Source: Pseudolysinimonas yzui | GTDB taxonomy: Bacteria; Actinomycetota; Actinomycetes; Actinomycetales; Microbacteriaceae | Direction of reading: 5' to 3' | Assembly: GCF_014653215.1 (NCBI RefSeq) | Contig: NZ_BNAI01000001.1 | Span: 1,017,012 to 1,081,011 of the forward strand | DNA length: 64,000 bases | Part shown: positions 1 through 9,313 of the stretch, one piece after another | How positions within the stretch are numbered: the stretch's first letter is position 1 | How the letters are laid out: every line of letters begins with the position of its first letter | Position numbers and translations under genes: made by a program | The notes under the pieces: generated by a model | What the model saw: the letters and a program-made list of their open reading frames with translations, nothing else | Told to the model about the DNA's origin: nothing | Databases searched by the model: none

Positions 1-139
1 TGTCGTTCATGTCCTCACCGCCCTGGCCGACGTCGACCGCGAGCGCGATGACCTCCTTGCCGGTCGCATCCTTGAGCCAGCCGATCCCGACCGAGGTGTC
101 GAGTCCGCCCGAGTAGGCGAGGACGACGCGTTGTGCCAT
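1..139 (-). CDS. argG: Argininosuccinate synthase, N-terminal fragment
   Basis: The first 46 codons of argininosuccinate synthase, which joins citrulline and aspartate at the expense of ATP in the next-to-last step of arginine synthesis. The visible start [20 protein letters not shown] carries the SGGLDTS P-loop of the N-type ATP pyrophosphatase fold. The ATG at 137-139 has an AGGAGAG ribosome binding site about 9 nt upstream. The gene runs off the left edge of the window. It points the same way as the argCJBDF cluster but is separated from it by an oppositely oriented gene, so it probably has its own promoter. Confidence 0.95.
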   Translation of the reverse strand, partial: MAQRVVLAYSGGLDTSVGIGWLKDATGKEVIALAVDVGQGGEDMND

Positions 140-185
140 GTGTTTTGTCTCTCCTGTGATTGCCGATGTTCAGCTTAGGGATGGG

Positions 186-191
186 TAGTGT
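186..191 (+). promoter_or_regulatory. -10 element for a leaderless DUF6264 transcript
   Basis: TAGTGT fits TANNNT and ends 6 nt before the ATG at 198, with no Shine-Dalgarno sequence between. This spacing places the transcription start at the start codon. No convincing -35 was seen. Confidence 0.45.
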
Positions 192-197
192 GGGCGC

Positions 198-746
198 ATG
201 TCCGAGCCGAACTCAGCGCCCGACCCGACTCCCGAGGTTCCGAAGGCTCCGTCGTACACGTACGACACGCCGGCAGCGGCCGCCCCGAGCAACCCGCTCC
301 CCCCGCCGACGTACGGCGAGCGGGTTCCGGACTACAGCGCGGCACCCGTCTACGGTCAGCAGCCGTACCAGCCGCCGGTCAAGCGTCGCCGCACCTGGGA
401 CCTGGTGCTGACCGTCATCCTGTTCGTCGTCGGATTCTTCGGGATGCTGATCGGCCTGTTCTACGCCTGGGCGTTCTCCGACCCGGTGCTGCTCAACGAG
501 GCGATGGGCCAGGGCGGCATGGGCGGCTTCAACGGCACCATCGGCGCCGGCCCGGCGATCATCGCCGTGAGCCACATCGTGCTCTACCTCGTCGCGCTCG
601 GCGTCGGCATCCTGTTGCTGGTGAAGAACAAGATCGCGTTCTGGGTGCCGCTCAGCGCCGGCGTGATCGCGGCGATCGTGTTCTGGGGCGTGCTGGTCAG
701 CATCCTGCTGAGCGACCCCGACTTCATGGCCAACGTCTACCGCTGA
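198..746 (+). CDS. DUF6264 family membrane protein
   Basis: A 182-residue protein of unknown function. Residues 1-65 are proline-, alanine- and tyrosine-rich and end in a basic KRRR patch. Three hydrophobic segments follow (about 70-92, 115-142 and 148-172), giving a cytoplasmic tail and a small membrane domain. The pattern matches the DUF6264 family seen in Microbacteriaceae. It lies between argF (convergent) and argG (divergent) and interrupts what is usually a continuous arg gene run. The ATG lacks a ribosome binding site, in line with leaderless translation. No catalytic motif is visible. Confidence 0.75.
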   Translation: MSEPNSAPDPTPEVPKAPSYTYDTPAAAAPSNPLPPPTYGERVPDYSAAPVYGQQPYQPPVKRRRTWDLVLTVILFVVGFFGMLIGLFYAWAFSDPVLLNEAMGQGGMGGFNGTIGAGPAIIAVSHIVLYLVALGVGILLLVKNKIAFWVPLSAGVIAAIVFWGVLVSILLSDPDFMANVYR

Positions 747-760
747 CCCCGGCGGGTCGA

Positions 761-1690
761 TCACCGGGAGCTCTTCTCGAGCAACCAGGTGAGCAGTGCC
801 TTCTGGGCGTGCAGCCGGTTCTCGGCCTCGTCCCAGATGACGCTCTGCGGTCCGTCGATGACTTCGGCCGCCACCTCGTAGCCGCGGTCCGCCGGCAGGC
901 AGTGCAGGAAGATCGCGTCGGGCTTCGCGAGCGTCATCAGCTCCGGCGTCACCTGGTAGCCGCCGAACACGGCGACGCGGTGCGCCTTCTCGTCTTCCTT
1001 GCCCATCGACACCCACGTGTCGGTGACGACGACGTCGGCCCCGGCGACGGCTTCGTTCGGGTCGGTGAAGATCGTGACCGAGCCCCCGGTCTCGGCGGCG
1101 CGGGCGTCGGCATCCGACACCACGGCATCCACCGGGCTGAACTCCTCGGGAGCCGCGACCCGCACGTGCATGCCCGCGGTCGCGCAGGCGAGCAGATAGC
1201 TGTGCGCCATGTTGCTCGCCCCGTCACCGAGGAACGTCACGGTGAGGCCCGCGAGCGTGCCCTTGTGCTCCCGGATGGTGAGCAAGTCGGCGAGCAACTG
1301 GCACGGGTGGAAGTCGTCCGAGAGCGCGTTGACGACCGGCACCGTGGTGCCCTGCGCCATCTGTTCGAGCCCCGACTGCGCGTAGGTGCGCCAGACGATC
1401 GCCGCGACCTGCCGCTCCAGCACGCGGGCCGTGTCCGACGGGCTCTCCTTGCCGCCGAGCTGGCTGTTCGCGGTCGAGATGATGAGCGGGATGCCGCCGA
1501 GGTCGGCGATGCCGACGGCGAACGACACCCGGGTGCGGGTCGACGACTTGTCGAAGATCACCGCGACCGTCTGCGGCCCCTCGAGCGGCTTACGGCCCCA
1601 GCGGTCGGCCTTGATCGCCTCGGCGAGGTCGAGGATCTCGGTCTGCTCGGCCTGGGTGAGGTCGTCGTCGCGGAGGAAGTGCCGGGTCAT
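761..1690 (-). CDS. argF: Ornithine carbamoyltransferase
   Basis: A 309-residue enzyme that makes citrulline from ornithine and carbamoyl phosphate in the cytoplasm. The carbamoyl-phosphate loop SSTRTR lies at 49-54, HPCQ at 128-131, the ornithine-binding DTWVSMG at 224-230 and the HCLP loop at 263-266, so all signature sites are intact. The ATG at 1688-1690 is overlapped by the argD stop (ATGA), which indicates translational coupling. It is the last gene of argCJBDF. No argR regulator follows it, unlike in many actinobacterial arg clusters. Confidence 0.97.
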   Translation of the reverse strand: MTRHFLRDDDLTQAEQTEILDLAEAIKADRWGRKPLEGPQTVAVIFDKSSTRTRVSFAVGIADLGGIPLIISTANSQLGGKESPSDTARVLERQVAAIVWRTYAQSGLEQMAQGTTVPVVNALSDDFHPCQLLADLLTIREHKGTLAGLTVTFLGDGASNMAHSYLLACATAGMHVRVAAPEEFSPVDAVVSDADARAAETGGSVTIFTDPNEAVAGADVVVTDTWVSMGKEDEKAHRVAVFGGYQVTPELMTLAKPDAIFLHCLPADRGYEVAAEVIDGPQSVIWDEAENRLHAQKALLTWLLEKSSR

Positions 1691-2865
1691 GAGCTGCTGC
1701 TTTCGGTTGCGGCCAGAGCTTGGGTGAAGAGATCGAGGAAGCGGTCGACATCGGCGTCGTCGATCGTGAGCGGCGGGGCGAGGCGGATGCGGTCCTCCGC
1801 CGCCGCGTTGACGATGAGCCCCAGCTCGAGGGCACGCGCGGCGACGGCGTTCGCCCACGGGCCGGTGAGGCCGATGCCGACGAGCAAGCCTCGGCCGGAG
1901 ACATCTGTGATGGCAGGGTGTGCGAGCGTCGCGAGGCCGGCCCGGATGCGCCCCCCCATCGCCCGGGCGTTGCCCACGAGGTCGGCGCGTTCGATCTCGC
2001 CGAGCACGGCGTTCGCCGTCGCGGTCGCGAGCGGGTTGCCGCCGAACGTCGTGCCGTGGTCGCCGGGCTTCAGGATGTCGCCCGCCGTTCCGAAGGCGAC
2101 GAGCGCCCCGATCGGGAAGCCGCCGCCGATGCCCTTCGCGAGCGCGACCACGTCGGGCATGGTGCCTGACGGCAGGGCGCCTTCGTGCTGAAAGGCGAAC
2201 CACTCCCCGGTGCGCCCCGCTCCGGTCTGGATCTCGTCGAGGATCAGCAGCGCGCCGTGTTGCGCGGTGAGTTCGCGGGCGCGCGCCAGGTAGCCCTCGG
2301 GCAGGTCGAGCACGCCCGCCTCGCCCTTGATCGGCTCGAGCACGAGCGCGGCGACGTCATCGCCGATCGCGGCTTCGAGCGCGTCGACCGTCGTCGGGAG
2401 GAACTCCGGCCCCGGCAGCAGCGGCTCGAACGGCTCCCGCAGGGCCGGCTTGCCGGTGATCGACAGGGCACCCAGCGTGCGGCCGTGGAACGACTTTTCC
2501 AGCGCCAGGATGCGCGGCCGCCCGGTGCGCCGGGCGATCTTGACCGCGGCCTCCATCGCCTCCGTGCCCGAGTTGCAGAAGAACACCGAGGTGCCGCCGG
2601 TGAGCCGCTTGAGCCGCTCGGCGAGTTCCAGCTGCGGTTCGCTCGCGAAGTAGTTGGAGACGTGCGCGAGCGTCGCCGCCTGGCGGCTCACGGCATCCAC
2701 GAACACCGGATGGGCGTGCCCGAGCGCGTTCACTGCGATGCCGGCGAGGAAGTCGAGGTACTCGACGCCGTCGACATCCCACACCCGCGCGCCCTCGCCG
2801 CGGGCGAGCACCTTCAACGGGGTGGGCGCGTAGGAGAACATCGCCTCCCGGAACCGGTCACTCAT
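1687..2865 (-). CDS. argD: Acetylornithine aminotransferase
   Basis: A 392-residue PLP enzyme (class III aminotransferase) that converts N-acetylglutamate semialdehyde to N-acetylornithine with glutamate as amino donor. SGTEA at 99-103 binds the PLP phosphate, DE at 210-211 contacts the pyridine ring, and Lys244 in ALAKGIGGG is the Schiff-base lysine. The chosen ATG gives a usual-length N-terminus ([10 protein letters not shown]) and overlaps the argB stop by 4 nt; a longer upstream frame is antisense noise. Third from last in the arg operon. Confidence 0.96.
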   Translation of the reverse strand: MSDRFREAMFSYAPTPLKVLARGEGARVWDVDGVEYLDFLAGIAVNALGHAHPVFVDAVSRQAATLAHVSNYFASEPQLELAERLKRLTGGTSVFFCNSGTEAMEAAVKIARRTGRPRILALEKSFHGRTLGALSITGKPALREPFEPLLPGPEFLPTTVDALEAAIGDDVAALVLEPIKGEAGVLDLPEGYLARARELTAQHGALLILDEIQTGAGRTGEWFAFQHEGALPSGTMPDVVALAKGIGGGFPIGALVAFGTAGDILKPGDHGTTFGGNPLATATANAVLGEIERADLVGNARAMGGRIRAGLATLAHPAITDVSGRGLLVGIGLTGPWANAVAARALELGLIVNAAAEDRIRLAPPLTIDDADVDRFLDLFTQALAATESSSS

Positions 2866-3767
2866 GCGACCACCTCTGTGCCGATGCCGGCGTCGGTGAA
2901 GATCTCCAGCAGCACCGAGTGCGGGCGGCGACCGTCGATGATGGCCGCCTTCGGCACTCCGCCGGCGACGGCTTCGAGACATGCGGTCATCTTCGGGATC
3001 ATCCCGCTTTCCAGTTTCGGCAGCAGCGCCGTGAGTTCGGGCACCGTGATGTTCGAGACGAGCGAGTCGCGGTTCGGCCAGTCGGCGTAGAGCCCCGCGA
3101 CATCGGTGAGGATGACCAGCTTCTCCGCGCCGAGGGCGACCGCGAGAGCCGCGGCGGCGGAGTCGGCGTTGACGTTGAGCGACTGACCCGGCACGTCGAG
3201 GTCGGGCGCGATCGACGAGACCACCGGGATGCGCCCCGCCTCGACCTCCGCGAGCACCGACGCGGGGTCGACCTGCACGACGTCGCCGACCAGGCCGATG
3301 TCGACGAGTTCCCCGTCGACCATCGCGCCGCGCTTGCGGCCGCCGAACAGCCCGGCGTCCTCGCCCGAGATCGCCGAGGCGAGCGGGCCGTGCTCGTTGA
3401 TGAGGGTCACCAGCTCGCGGCTCACCTGACCGGTGAGCACCATGCGCACGACCTCCATCGCCTCCGGGGTCGTCACCCGGTAGCCGCCGCGGAACTCGCT
3501 CGGGATGCCGAGCCGGTCGAGCATCGCGGTGATCTGCGGGCCGCCGCCGTGCACGACGACCGGCTTCAGTCCGACGTAGCGCAGGTAGACCATGTCTTCG
3601 GCGAACGCCCGCTGCAGCTCGGGGCTCACCATCGCGTTGCCGCCGAACTTGACGACGACGATCTTGCCCGAGAAGCGCTTCAGCCAGCCCAGGGATTCGA
3701 TGAGCGTGCCGGCCTTGATCTCGGCACCGAGCGCCCGCTCGTCGGCTTCGAGTTCCTCGGGCGTCAT
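2862..3767 (-). CDS. argB: Acetylglutamate kinase
   Basis: A 301-residue amino-acid kinase that phosphorylates N-acetylglutamate, normally the feedback-controlled step of arginine synthesis. Lys40 in the KFGGNAM motif and HGGGPQ at 73-78 form the phosphate and substrate sites; the C-terminal half carries the ATP-binding [10 protein letters not shown] and ESGMIPKM motifs. The N-terminal extension of about 20 residues resembles arginine-sensitive forms of the enzyme, so feedback by arginine is likely (inference). Its start and stop both overlap neighbouring arg genes by 4 nt. Confidence 0.96.
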   Translation of the reverse strand: MTPEELEADERALGAEIKAGTLIESLGWLKRFSGKIVVVKFGGNAMVSPELQRAFAEDMVYLRYVGLKPVVVHGGGPQITAMLDRLGIPSEFRGGYRVTTPEAMEVVRMVLTGQVSRELVTLINEHGPLASAISGEDAGLFGGRKRGAMVDGELVDIGLVGDVVQVDPASVLAEVEAGRIPVVSSIAPDLDVPGQSLNVNADSAAAALAVALGAEKLVILTDVAGLYADWPNRDSLVSNITVPELTALLPKLESGMIPKMTACLEAVAGGVPKAAIIDGRRPHSVLLEIFTDAGIGTEVVA

Positions 3768-4915
3768 GAGCTGTACGCCGAATTCTCGTGCACGTAGTCG
3801 TGCGTGAGGTCGTTGGTGAGGATGGTCGCGCCCGCGTTCCCGGCATGCAGCTCGAGCTGCAAGAGCAGCTGTCGCGGCGTGAGATCGACCTCCTCGCGCG
3901 GCCGGTCGGGGCCGCCCTTCGTGCACACCCGCACGCCGTTCATGAGCACGTCGACGTCGTAGGGGTCGAAGGCGGCCTGCGTCGTGCCGATCGCGGCGAG
4001 CACCCGGCCCCAGTTGGCGTCGTTGCCGAACACCGCCGCCTTGAACAGATTGTTCCGCGCGATCGCCCGGCCGACCTCGACGGCATCCTCTTCGGTCGCC
4101 GCCGACATGACCTCGATGACGATGTCGTGACTCGCGCCCTCGGCATCCTGCTGCAACTGGAACGCGAGATCCATGCAGAGCGCCTGCAGTTCCGCCGTGA
4201 AGGCGTGGATGTCGGGGCTGACGCCCGAGGCCCCGCTCGCGAGCAGGGTCACCTGGTCGTTCGTCGACATGCAGCCGTCGCTGTCGAGCCGGTCGAAGCT
4301 GATCCGGGTCGCCGCCCGGAGTGCCTCGTCGAGCTGTTCGCTCGTCAGGTCGGCGTCGGTCGTGATGACGACGAGCATCGTCGCGAGCCCGGGCGCGAGC
4401 ATCCCGGCGCCCTTCGCCATGCCGCCGATCTTCCAGCCGTCGCCATCGCGGGTCGCCGTCTTCGGGTGCGTGTCGGTCGTGATGATCGCGGCAGCGGCAT
4501 CCGGTCCCCCGTCGGCGGAGAGGGCGGCAGCCGCGGCGGCGATGCCCGGCAGCAGCTTCTCCCGGTCGAGCTGCATGCCGATGAGGCCGGTCGAGCAGAC
4601 GAGCACGTCGCCCGCGCTGATCCCGAGCGCCTCACCGACCGCCTCGGCCATCAGGTGGGTCGTCTGGAATCCCTCGCTGCCGGTGAAGCAGTTCGCTCCC
4701 CCGGAGTTGAGCACGATCGCGCTCACGGTGCCGTCGGCGATGACCTGCTGCGACCAGATGATCGGGTTCGCCTTCGCCCGGTTGCTGGTGAACACCGCGG
4801 CGGCGTTCTGCAACGGACCGGTGTTGACGACGAGCGCCAGGTCGGCGTTGCCCGACGACTTGAGACCGATCGGGATGCCGGCGGCGGTGAAACCCTTCGC
4901 GTACGTCGTGCTCAC
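3764..4915 (-). CDS. argJ: Bifunctional ornithine acetyltransferase / N-acetylglutamate synthase
   Basis: A 383-residue ArgJ that recycles the acetyl group from acetylornithine to glutamate. The precursor self-cleaves before the threonine of the ATML motif; here Ala178-Thr179 fits, so Thr179 becomes the N-terminal nucleophile of the beta chain. The oxyanion-hole CSTG lies at 107-110. The start is GTG (MSTTYAKGF), chosen because it overlaps the argC stop as GTGA and gives the usual N-terminus. Whether it also uses acetyl-CoA cannot be told from sequence alone. Confidence 0.95.
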   Translation of the reverse strand: MSTTYAKGFTAAGIPIGLKSSGNADLALVVNTGPLQNAAAVFTSNRAKANPIIWSQQVIADGTVSAIVLNSGGANCFTGSEGFQTTHLMAEAVGEALGISAGDVLVCSTGLIGMQLDREKLLPGIAAAAAALSADGGPDAAAAIITTDTHPKTATRDGDGWKIGGMAKGAGMLAPGLATMLVVITTDADLTSEQLDEALRAATRISFDRLDSDGCMSTNDQVTLLASGASGVSPDIHAFTAELQALCMDLAFQLQQDAEGASHDIVIEVMSAATEEDAVEVGRAIARNNLFKAAVFGNDANWGRVLAAIGTTQAAFDPYDVDVLMNGVRVCTKGGPDRPREEVDLTPRQLLLQLELHAGNAGATILTNDLTHDYVHENSAYSS

Positions 4916-5952
4916 GGGGCGACTCCATCGAGGGGAAGGCCGAGCGTCTCGGCGAAGCCGAGCGCGAGGTTGGCGGACTGGACGGCGGCACCGGCGGTGC
5001 CCTTCACGAGGTTGTCGAGCGCGCTGACGACGACCACCCGGCCGGCCCGTTCGTCGATGGCGAGCCCGATGAGCACCGTGTTCGCACCCGTCGTGTCGCC
5101 GGACTTCGGGAAGGTGCCGGCGGGCAGTAGATGCACGAACGGTTCGTCGGCGTAGGCGGTCTCCCAGGCCTCCCGCACGGCGGCGGCGCTTGCGGTCAGC
5201 TTCGCGGTCGACGTGGCCAGAATGCCGCGGGCCATCGGCACGAGCACCGGCGTGAAGTTCAGGGTGACCCCCGACCCGCCCGCGGCGGTGAGGTTCTGCA
5301 CGACCTCCGGGTTGTGCCGGTGGGTGCCGCCGACTCCGTAGGCCGACGCGGACCCGAGGATCTCGGCGGCGAGCAGGTCGGTCCGCAGGCTCTTGCCCGC
5401 GCCCGACGGGCCGACCGCGAGAACCGAGACGAGATCGTCGGCCGCGATGACCCCCGCCGCGATCCCCGGCGCGAGTCCGAGGGTGATCGCGGTGACGTTG
5501 CAGCCGGGAACGGCGATGCGGGTCGCGCCCACCAGGTTCGTGCGTTGCGTGCCGCCTCCCGCGAGACGCAACTCCGGCATCCCGTACGTCCACGCGCCGT
5601 GGTACTCGCCGCCGTAGAACGCCGCCCACGCGCTCTCGTCGGTGAGCCGGTGGTCGGCGCCGCAGTCGATGACGAGCACGTCGTCGGGCAGGTGCGCGGT
5701 GATCGCCCCCGACGCGCCGTGCGGCAGGGCGAGGAACACGACATCGGCCCCCGACAGCACGGCGGGGGTGGTCTCCTGCAGCACGAGGTGGCGCAGCGAG
5801 ACGAGATGGGGATGCACGGCAGCCAGCGGCTGCCCGGCGTTCTGGTGAGCCGTCACGGTGACGACCTCGAACTCGGGGTGGGCGGAGAGCAGCCGCAGCA
5901 GCTCGCCACCCGCATAGCCGCTCGCGCCAGCGACGGCGACGGACACAGACAT
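4912..5952 (-). CDS. argC: N-acetyl-gamma-glutamyl-phosphate reductase
   Basis: A 346-residue NADPH-dependent reductase and the first gene of the arg cluster. GASGYAGGE at 9-17 is the dinucleotide-binding loop and Cys151 in the VPGCN motif is the thioester nucleophile. The ATG has AAGG about 8 nt upstream. The 240-nt upstream region shared with the divergent DUF937 gene holds a putative leader peptide and a strong hairpin, described separately. No obvious ArgR operator could be recognised there. Confidence 0.96.
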   Translation of the reverse strand: MSVSVAVAGASGYAGGELLRLLSAHPEFEVVTVTAHQNAGQPLAAVHPHLVSLRHLVLQETTPAVLSGADVVFLALPHGASGAITAHLPDDVLVIDCGADHRLTDESAWAAFYGGEYHGAWTYGMPELRLAGGGTQRTNLVGATRIAVPGCNVTAITLGLAPGIAAGVIAADDLVSVLAVGPSGAGKSLRTDLLAAEILGSASAYGVGGTHRHNPEVVQNLTAAGGSGVTLNFTPVLVPMARGILATSTAKLTASAAAVREAWETAYADEPFVHLLPAGTFPKSGDTTGANTVLIGLAIDERAGRVVVVSALDNLVKGTAGAAVQSANLALGFAETLGLPLDGVAP

Positions 5953-5993
5953 GGATGGGGCCTTCAGATTCGACGGGACGAGGACTTGTCTGT

Positions 5994-6039
5994 GGCGACG
6001 TCGCGCGAACTCACGAGGGCTCAGCGGGGCGACGTCGCC
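5994..6039 (-). promoter_or_regulatory. Hairpin between putative arg leader ORF and argC
   Basis: Two copies of the self-complementary GCGACGTCGC (5995-6004 and 6029-6038) can pair as an 11-bp stem with a loop of about 24 nt. The stem starts in the stop codon of the putative leader ORF and ends about 40 nt before argC. No T-run follows, so it is not a classical intrinsic terminator. It could be a translational or Rho-dependent attenuator, or each palindrome could bind a protein. Confidence 0.5.
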
Positions 6040-6107
6040 TAGAGTCGGCGCGCGCGGCGGATCGAACGGAGCTCGAGGCCCCGGATGTCGTCCCGCGTGA
6101 ATTCCAC
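6039..6107 (-). CDS. Putative arginine-rich leader peptide upstream of argC
   Basis: A 22-codon frame starting at GTG and ending at TAG, lying 86 nt upstream of argC. It has seven arginine codons, four of them in the last six codons (positions 17, 18, 20 and 21). Nearly all third positions are G or C, as expected for coding DNA here. A GGGGAG lies about 12 nt upstream and a GAGG very close to the start, so the ribosome site is imperfect. An ATG in another frame a few bases earlier also opens an arginine-containing frame, and GC-rich DNA is rich in Arg codons by chance. A regulatory role is inferred from position only. Confidence 0.4.
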   Translation of the reverse strand: MEFTRDDIRGLELRSIRRARRL

Positions 6108-6196
6108 GCCTCGACCATACTCCCCGTGCGCGACCGAGCACTAATCTGGTTCGTGAACAGGGCTCATTACGGGCTCCGAATCGGAAGAAGGAACCC

Positions 6197-6778
6197 ATGG
6201 CAGACCTCAGCTCGCTGCTCAAGCAGATCCCCGTCGCAGACATCGCCAAGCAGCTCGGCATCGACGAATCGGTCGCCGAAGCCGCCGTGCAGCAGATCGT
6301 GCCCGGCCTCGTCGCCGGCCTCGCCGCCAACGCCGAAGACCCGAAGGGTGCCGCCTCGCTGACCAAGGCGCTCAGCCATGACCGCGGCGCCGTGCACAAG
6401 AAGAAGGTCACCGAGATCGACGTCGAAGACGGCAAGAAGATCGTCAGGAACGTCTACGGCGACAAGCAGGATGCCGTCGCCACCAAGCTCGCCGCGAGCG
6501 CCACGAAGGCCTCCGCGGCCGGCGACGTCACGCAGGACATCATCAAGCAGATCCTGCCGATCGTCGCCCCGATCGTGCTCGCCTGGCTGGCGGAGCAGTT
6601 CCTCGGCGGCAAGAAGGAAGAGCCCGCGGCGAAGGAAGAGGAGTCGTCGACCGGAGGCGCCATCGGCGACCTGCTGGGCGGGTTGCTCGGCGGCGGCTCG
6701 TCGTCGGGTTCGTCCAACTCGACGGGCGACCTGCTCGGCGGCATCCTCGGCGGCCTGCTCGGCGGCGGCAAGAAGTAG
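6197..6778 (+). CDS. DUF937 domain-containing protein
   Basis: A 193-residue protein of unknown function. Residues 1-125 are helical and match DUF937 (start [20 protein letters not shown]). Then comes a hydrophobic stretch, an acidic/lysine linker, and a tail with repeated GGLLGG and GGILGG blocks. Similar glycine/leucine tails occur in this family and may mediate self-association. The ATG has GAAGGAA 4-8 nt upstream. It is divergent from argC and convergent with pheT, with a bidirectional terminator in between. Confidence 0.8.
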   Translation: MADLSSLLKQIPVADIAKQLGIDESVAEAAVQQIVPGLVAGLAANAEDPKGAASLTKALSHDRGAVHKKKVTEIDVEDGKKIVRNVYGDKQDAVATKLAASATKASAAGDVTQDIIKQILPIVAPIVLAWLAEQFLGGKKEEPAAKEEESSTGGAIGDLLGGLLGGGSSSGSSNSTGDLLGGILGGLLGGGKK

Positions 6779-6795
6779 CGCCCGCCTTCACATTC

Positions 6796-6827
6796 GAACG
6801 CGCCGTCCCGACAGGGGCGGCGCGTTC
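6796..6827. terminator. Bidirectional terminator between DUF937 gene and pheT
   Basis: A 14-bp stem (GAACGCGCCG at 6796-6805 pairing with CGGCGCGTTC at 6818-6827, extended by CCC/GGG with one wobble) closes a 4-nt loop. It sits in the 53-nt gap between two converging genes and can serve both. The T-run is weak, as is common in high-GC genomes. Confidence 0.75.
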
Positions 6828-6831
6828 GTCG

Positions 6832-9312
6832 TCACTCGCGCAGAGTCGCTTTGAGGCGGGATGCCGCAAGGGCGACGCCGGCGAGTTTCGACTCGGTGGC
6901 CTCCGCGGCCGTCAGGGTGCGGTCGGCGGCGCGGAAGCGCAGCGCGAAGGTGAGGGACTTCGTGCCGTCGGGCACCCCGGATCCGCGGTAGTCGTCGACG
7001 AGGCGGGCATCCTCCAGCAGGTCGCCGGCCCCCTCGATGACGGCAGACCGCACGTCGGCGGCCGGCGTCTCGACGGGGACGACGAGCGAGAGGTCCTGCG
7101 TCGCCGCCGGCAGCGTGCCGATCGGGCGCGCGGCGATCTCGGTCGCCCCGAGCTCGAGCAGGGCGTCGAGGTCGAGTTCGGCGACCGCGACCACGCCGGG
7201 CAGGTCGAGTTCGCGGGCGAGCGACGGCAGCAACTCGCCGGCGATCCCGACGCTCCGCGCGCCGACTCGCAGTTCGGCGGTGCGTCCGGGGTGCAGAGCG
7301 GGATGCGCGCCGGTGACCGGCCGGATGTCGGCGGCCAGGGCGAGGCCGACATCCGCGACCGCGTCGAGCGCGTCGGCGAGACCGGCGCTGACGGCCGGTG
7401 CTCCCGGCTGCTTCGGCACGACGTCGCCGAGGAACAGCACGGCGACGCGGCGCGGCTGCGGCGGCAGCCCGGTGGTGAGGGCGTCGAGCACGTCGGGGGC
7501 GAGCTCCACCGCGCCCGGAGGCAGCTCGTCGGTGCCGTAGGCGACTCCCGGCTCGGGGCGGAACACCGTGCCGATCTCGAAGATGCCGAGGTCGGTGAGC
7601 CCGCGCGACAGGTTGCGCCGCGCGGTGTCGAGCAGTCCGGGCAGCAGCGAGCGCCGCAGGTACGGAGCCTGCGGGTCGAGCGCGTTCGCCAGCTGCACGG
7701 CGGCGGCGCCGGGCTCGAAGCGCTCGACGGTCGCGGCCGACTGGAACGGATAGGCGAGAACCTCGGTGAGCCCCGCGGCGGCGAGGGTCTGCGCGAGGCG
7801 GCGGCTCGCGGCCTGTTCCCGGGTCCACCCGCGACCGGGAGGCGCGATCGGCAGCTCCGACGGGATGCGGTCGTATCCGGTGATGCGGGCGACCTCCTCG
7901 ACGAGGCTGGGGGCATCGATGAGGTCGGGTCGCCAGGGTGGCGGAGTCACGGTCCAGCGGTCCACGGTGGCGTCGACCGTCGCCCCGATCAGGGTGAGCG
8001 TGTCGCGCACCTCGTCGTCGGAGTAGTCGACGCCGACGAGGGCGGCCGCGTCGCCCGGTGAGAAGGCGATGGGCACCGGCTCGCCGAGGTAGGGCACGAC
8101 GGTGCCGAGCGGGTCGATCGTGCCGCCCGCGAGTTCCACGAGCAGGTCGGCCACCCGCTGCGCGGCGATCGGCCCGAGTGTCGGGTCGACCCCGCGCTCG
8201 AACCGCTTGGAGGCTTCGCTCCACAGCTTGTGGCGACGGGCCGTGCGTGCGACGGTCACCGGATCGAAGTGCGCCGCCTCGACGAGCACGTCGGTGGTCG
8301 TGTCCGACACCTCGGTCGAGAGTCCACCCATGACGCCGGCGAGCCCGATCGCGCCCGACTCGTCGGTGATCAACAGGTCTTCGACATCGAGCTTCCGCAC
8401 TTGACCGTCGAGCGTCTCGAGAGTCTCCCCCGGCGCCGCCCGGCGCACCACGATGCCACCGGCGAGCTTGCCGAGGTCGTAGGCGTGCGTGGGCTGCCCC
8501 AGCTCGAGCATCACGTAGTTGCTGATGTCGACCGGCAGCGAGATGGAGCGGATGCCGGCGAGCTTCAGCCGCGCGACCATCCCCGACGGCGTGGGCCGGG
8601 TCGCGTCGACGCCCCGGACGACGCGCGCGGCGAAGGCGTCGCAGCCGACGCGACCGCGGATCGGGGCGGCGTCGTCGACGACGACCGAGTACCCGGCGGC
8701 CTCCCCCACCACCGGCTCGAGCGCCGGGTCGCGGAACGCCGCACCGGTCGAGTGCGAGTACTCGCGGGCGAGCCCGCGGATCGAGAGCGCGTAGCCACGG
8801 TCGGGAGTGACGTTGATCTCCACTGCCGAGTCGTCGAGGCCGAGCAGCGCGATCGCATCCTCGCCCGGCTCCCCGACCAGGCCGCGTTCGTGCAGCCGCA
8901 GGATTCCGGAGTGCTCGTCGCCGAGCCCGAGCTCGCGTTCCGACGCGATCATGCCGTCGGAGACGTGCCCGTAGGTCTTGCGCGCCGTGATCGGGAACGG
9001 CCCCGGCAGCACCGCCCCGGGCAGCGACACCGGTACCAGGTCGCCGACCTCGAAGTTGTGGGCGCCGCAGACGATTCCGCGCGGCTCGGGCTCGCCGACA
9101 TCCACCTGAACCCAGCGGATCGTCTTGCCGTTGCTCTGCGGCTCGTCCGCGAACGAGAGCACGCGGCCGACGACCACGGGGCCCTGCACGCCGAAGCCGT
9201 GGACGTCTTCTTCCTCGAAGCCGACCTTCACGAGCGCCGCGTGCAGGTGCTCGAGCGTTACATCAGCCGGCAGGTCGACCCAGTCACCCAGCCACGAGAT
9301 CGGAACCCGCAC
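6832..9312 (-). CDS. pheT: Phenylalanine-tRNA ligase beta subunit
   Basis: The 826-residue beta chain of the (alpha-beta)2 phenylalanyl-tRNA synthetase. It has an N-terminal tRNA-binding OB domain (about 40-150), the B3/B4 editing domain, B5, a catalytic-like core and a C-terminal anticodon-binding FDX-ACB domain ending near RFRAADRTLTAAEA. The start is GTG, giving MRVPISWLGDWVDL, the usual N-terminus; it lies one base after the pheS stop, so the two are translated together. Confidence 0.96.
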   Translation of the reverse strand: MRVPISWLGDWVDLPADVTLEHLHAALVKVGFEEEDVHGFGVQGPVVVGRVLSFADEPQSNGKTIRWVQVDVGEPEPRGIVCGAHNFEVGDLVPVSLPGAVLPGPFPITARKTYGHVSDGMIASERELGLGDEHSGILRLHERGLVGEPGEDAIALLGLDDSAVEINVTPDRGYALSIRGLAREYSHSTGAAFRDPALEPVVGEAAGYSVVVDDAAPIRGRVGCDAFAARVVRGVDATRPTPSGMVARLKLAGIRSISLPVDISNYVMLELGQPTHAYDLGKLAGGIVVRRAAPGETLETLDGQVRKLDVEDLLITDESGAIGLAGVMGGLSTEVSDTTTDVLVEAAHFDPVTVARTARRHKLWSEASKRFERGVDPTLGPIAAQRVADLLVELAGGTIDPLGTVVPYLGEPVPIAFSPGDAAALVGVDYSDDEVRDTLTLIGATVDATVDRWTVTPPPWRPDLIDAPSLVEEVARITGYDRIPSELPIAPPGRGWTREQAASRRLAQTLAAAGLTEVLAYPFQSAATVERFEPGAAAVQLANALDPQAPYLRRSLLPGLLDTARRNLSRGLTDLGIFEIGTVFRPEPGVAYGTDELPPGAVELAPDVLDALTTGLPPQPRRVAVLFLGDVVPKQPGAPAVSAGLADALDAVADVGLALAADIRPVTGAHPALHPGRTAELRVGARSVGIAGELLPSLARELDLPGVVAVAELDLDALLELGATEIAARPIGTLPAATQDLSLVVPVETPAADVRSAVIEGAGDLLEDARLVDDYRGSGVPDGTKSLTFALRFRAADRTLTAAEATESKLAGVALAASRLKATLRE

Positions 9313-9313
9313 G

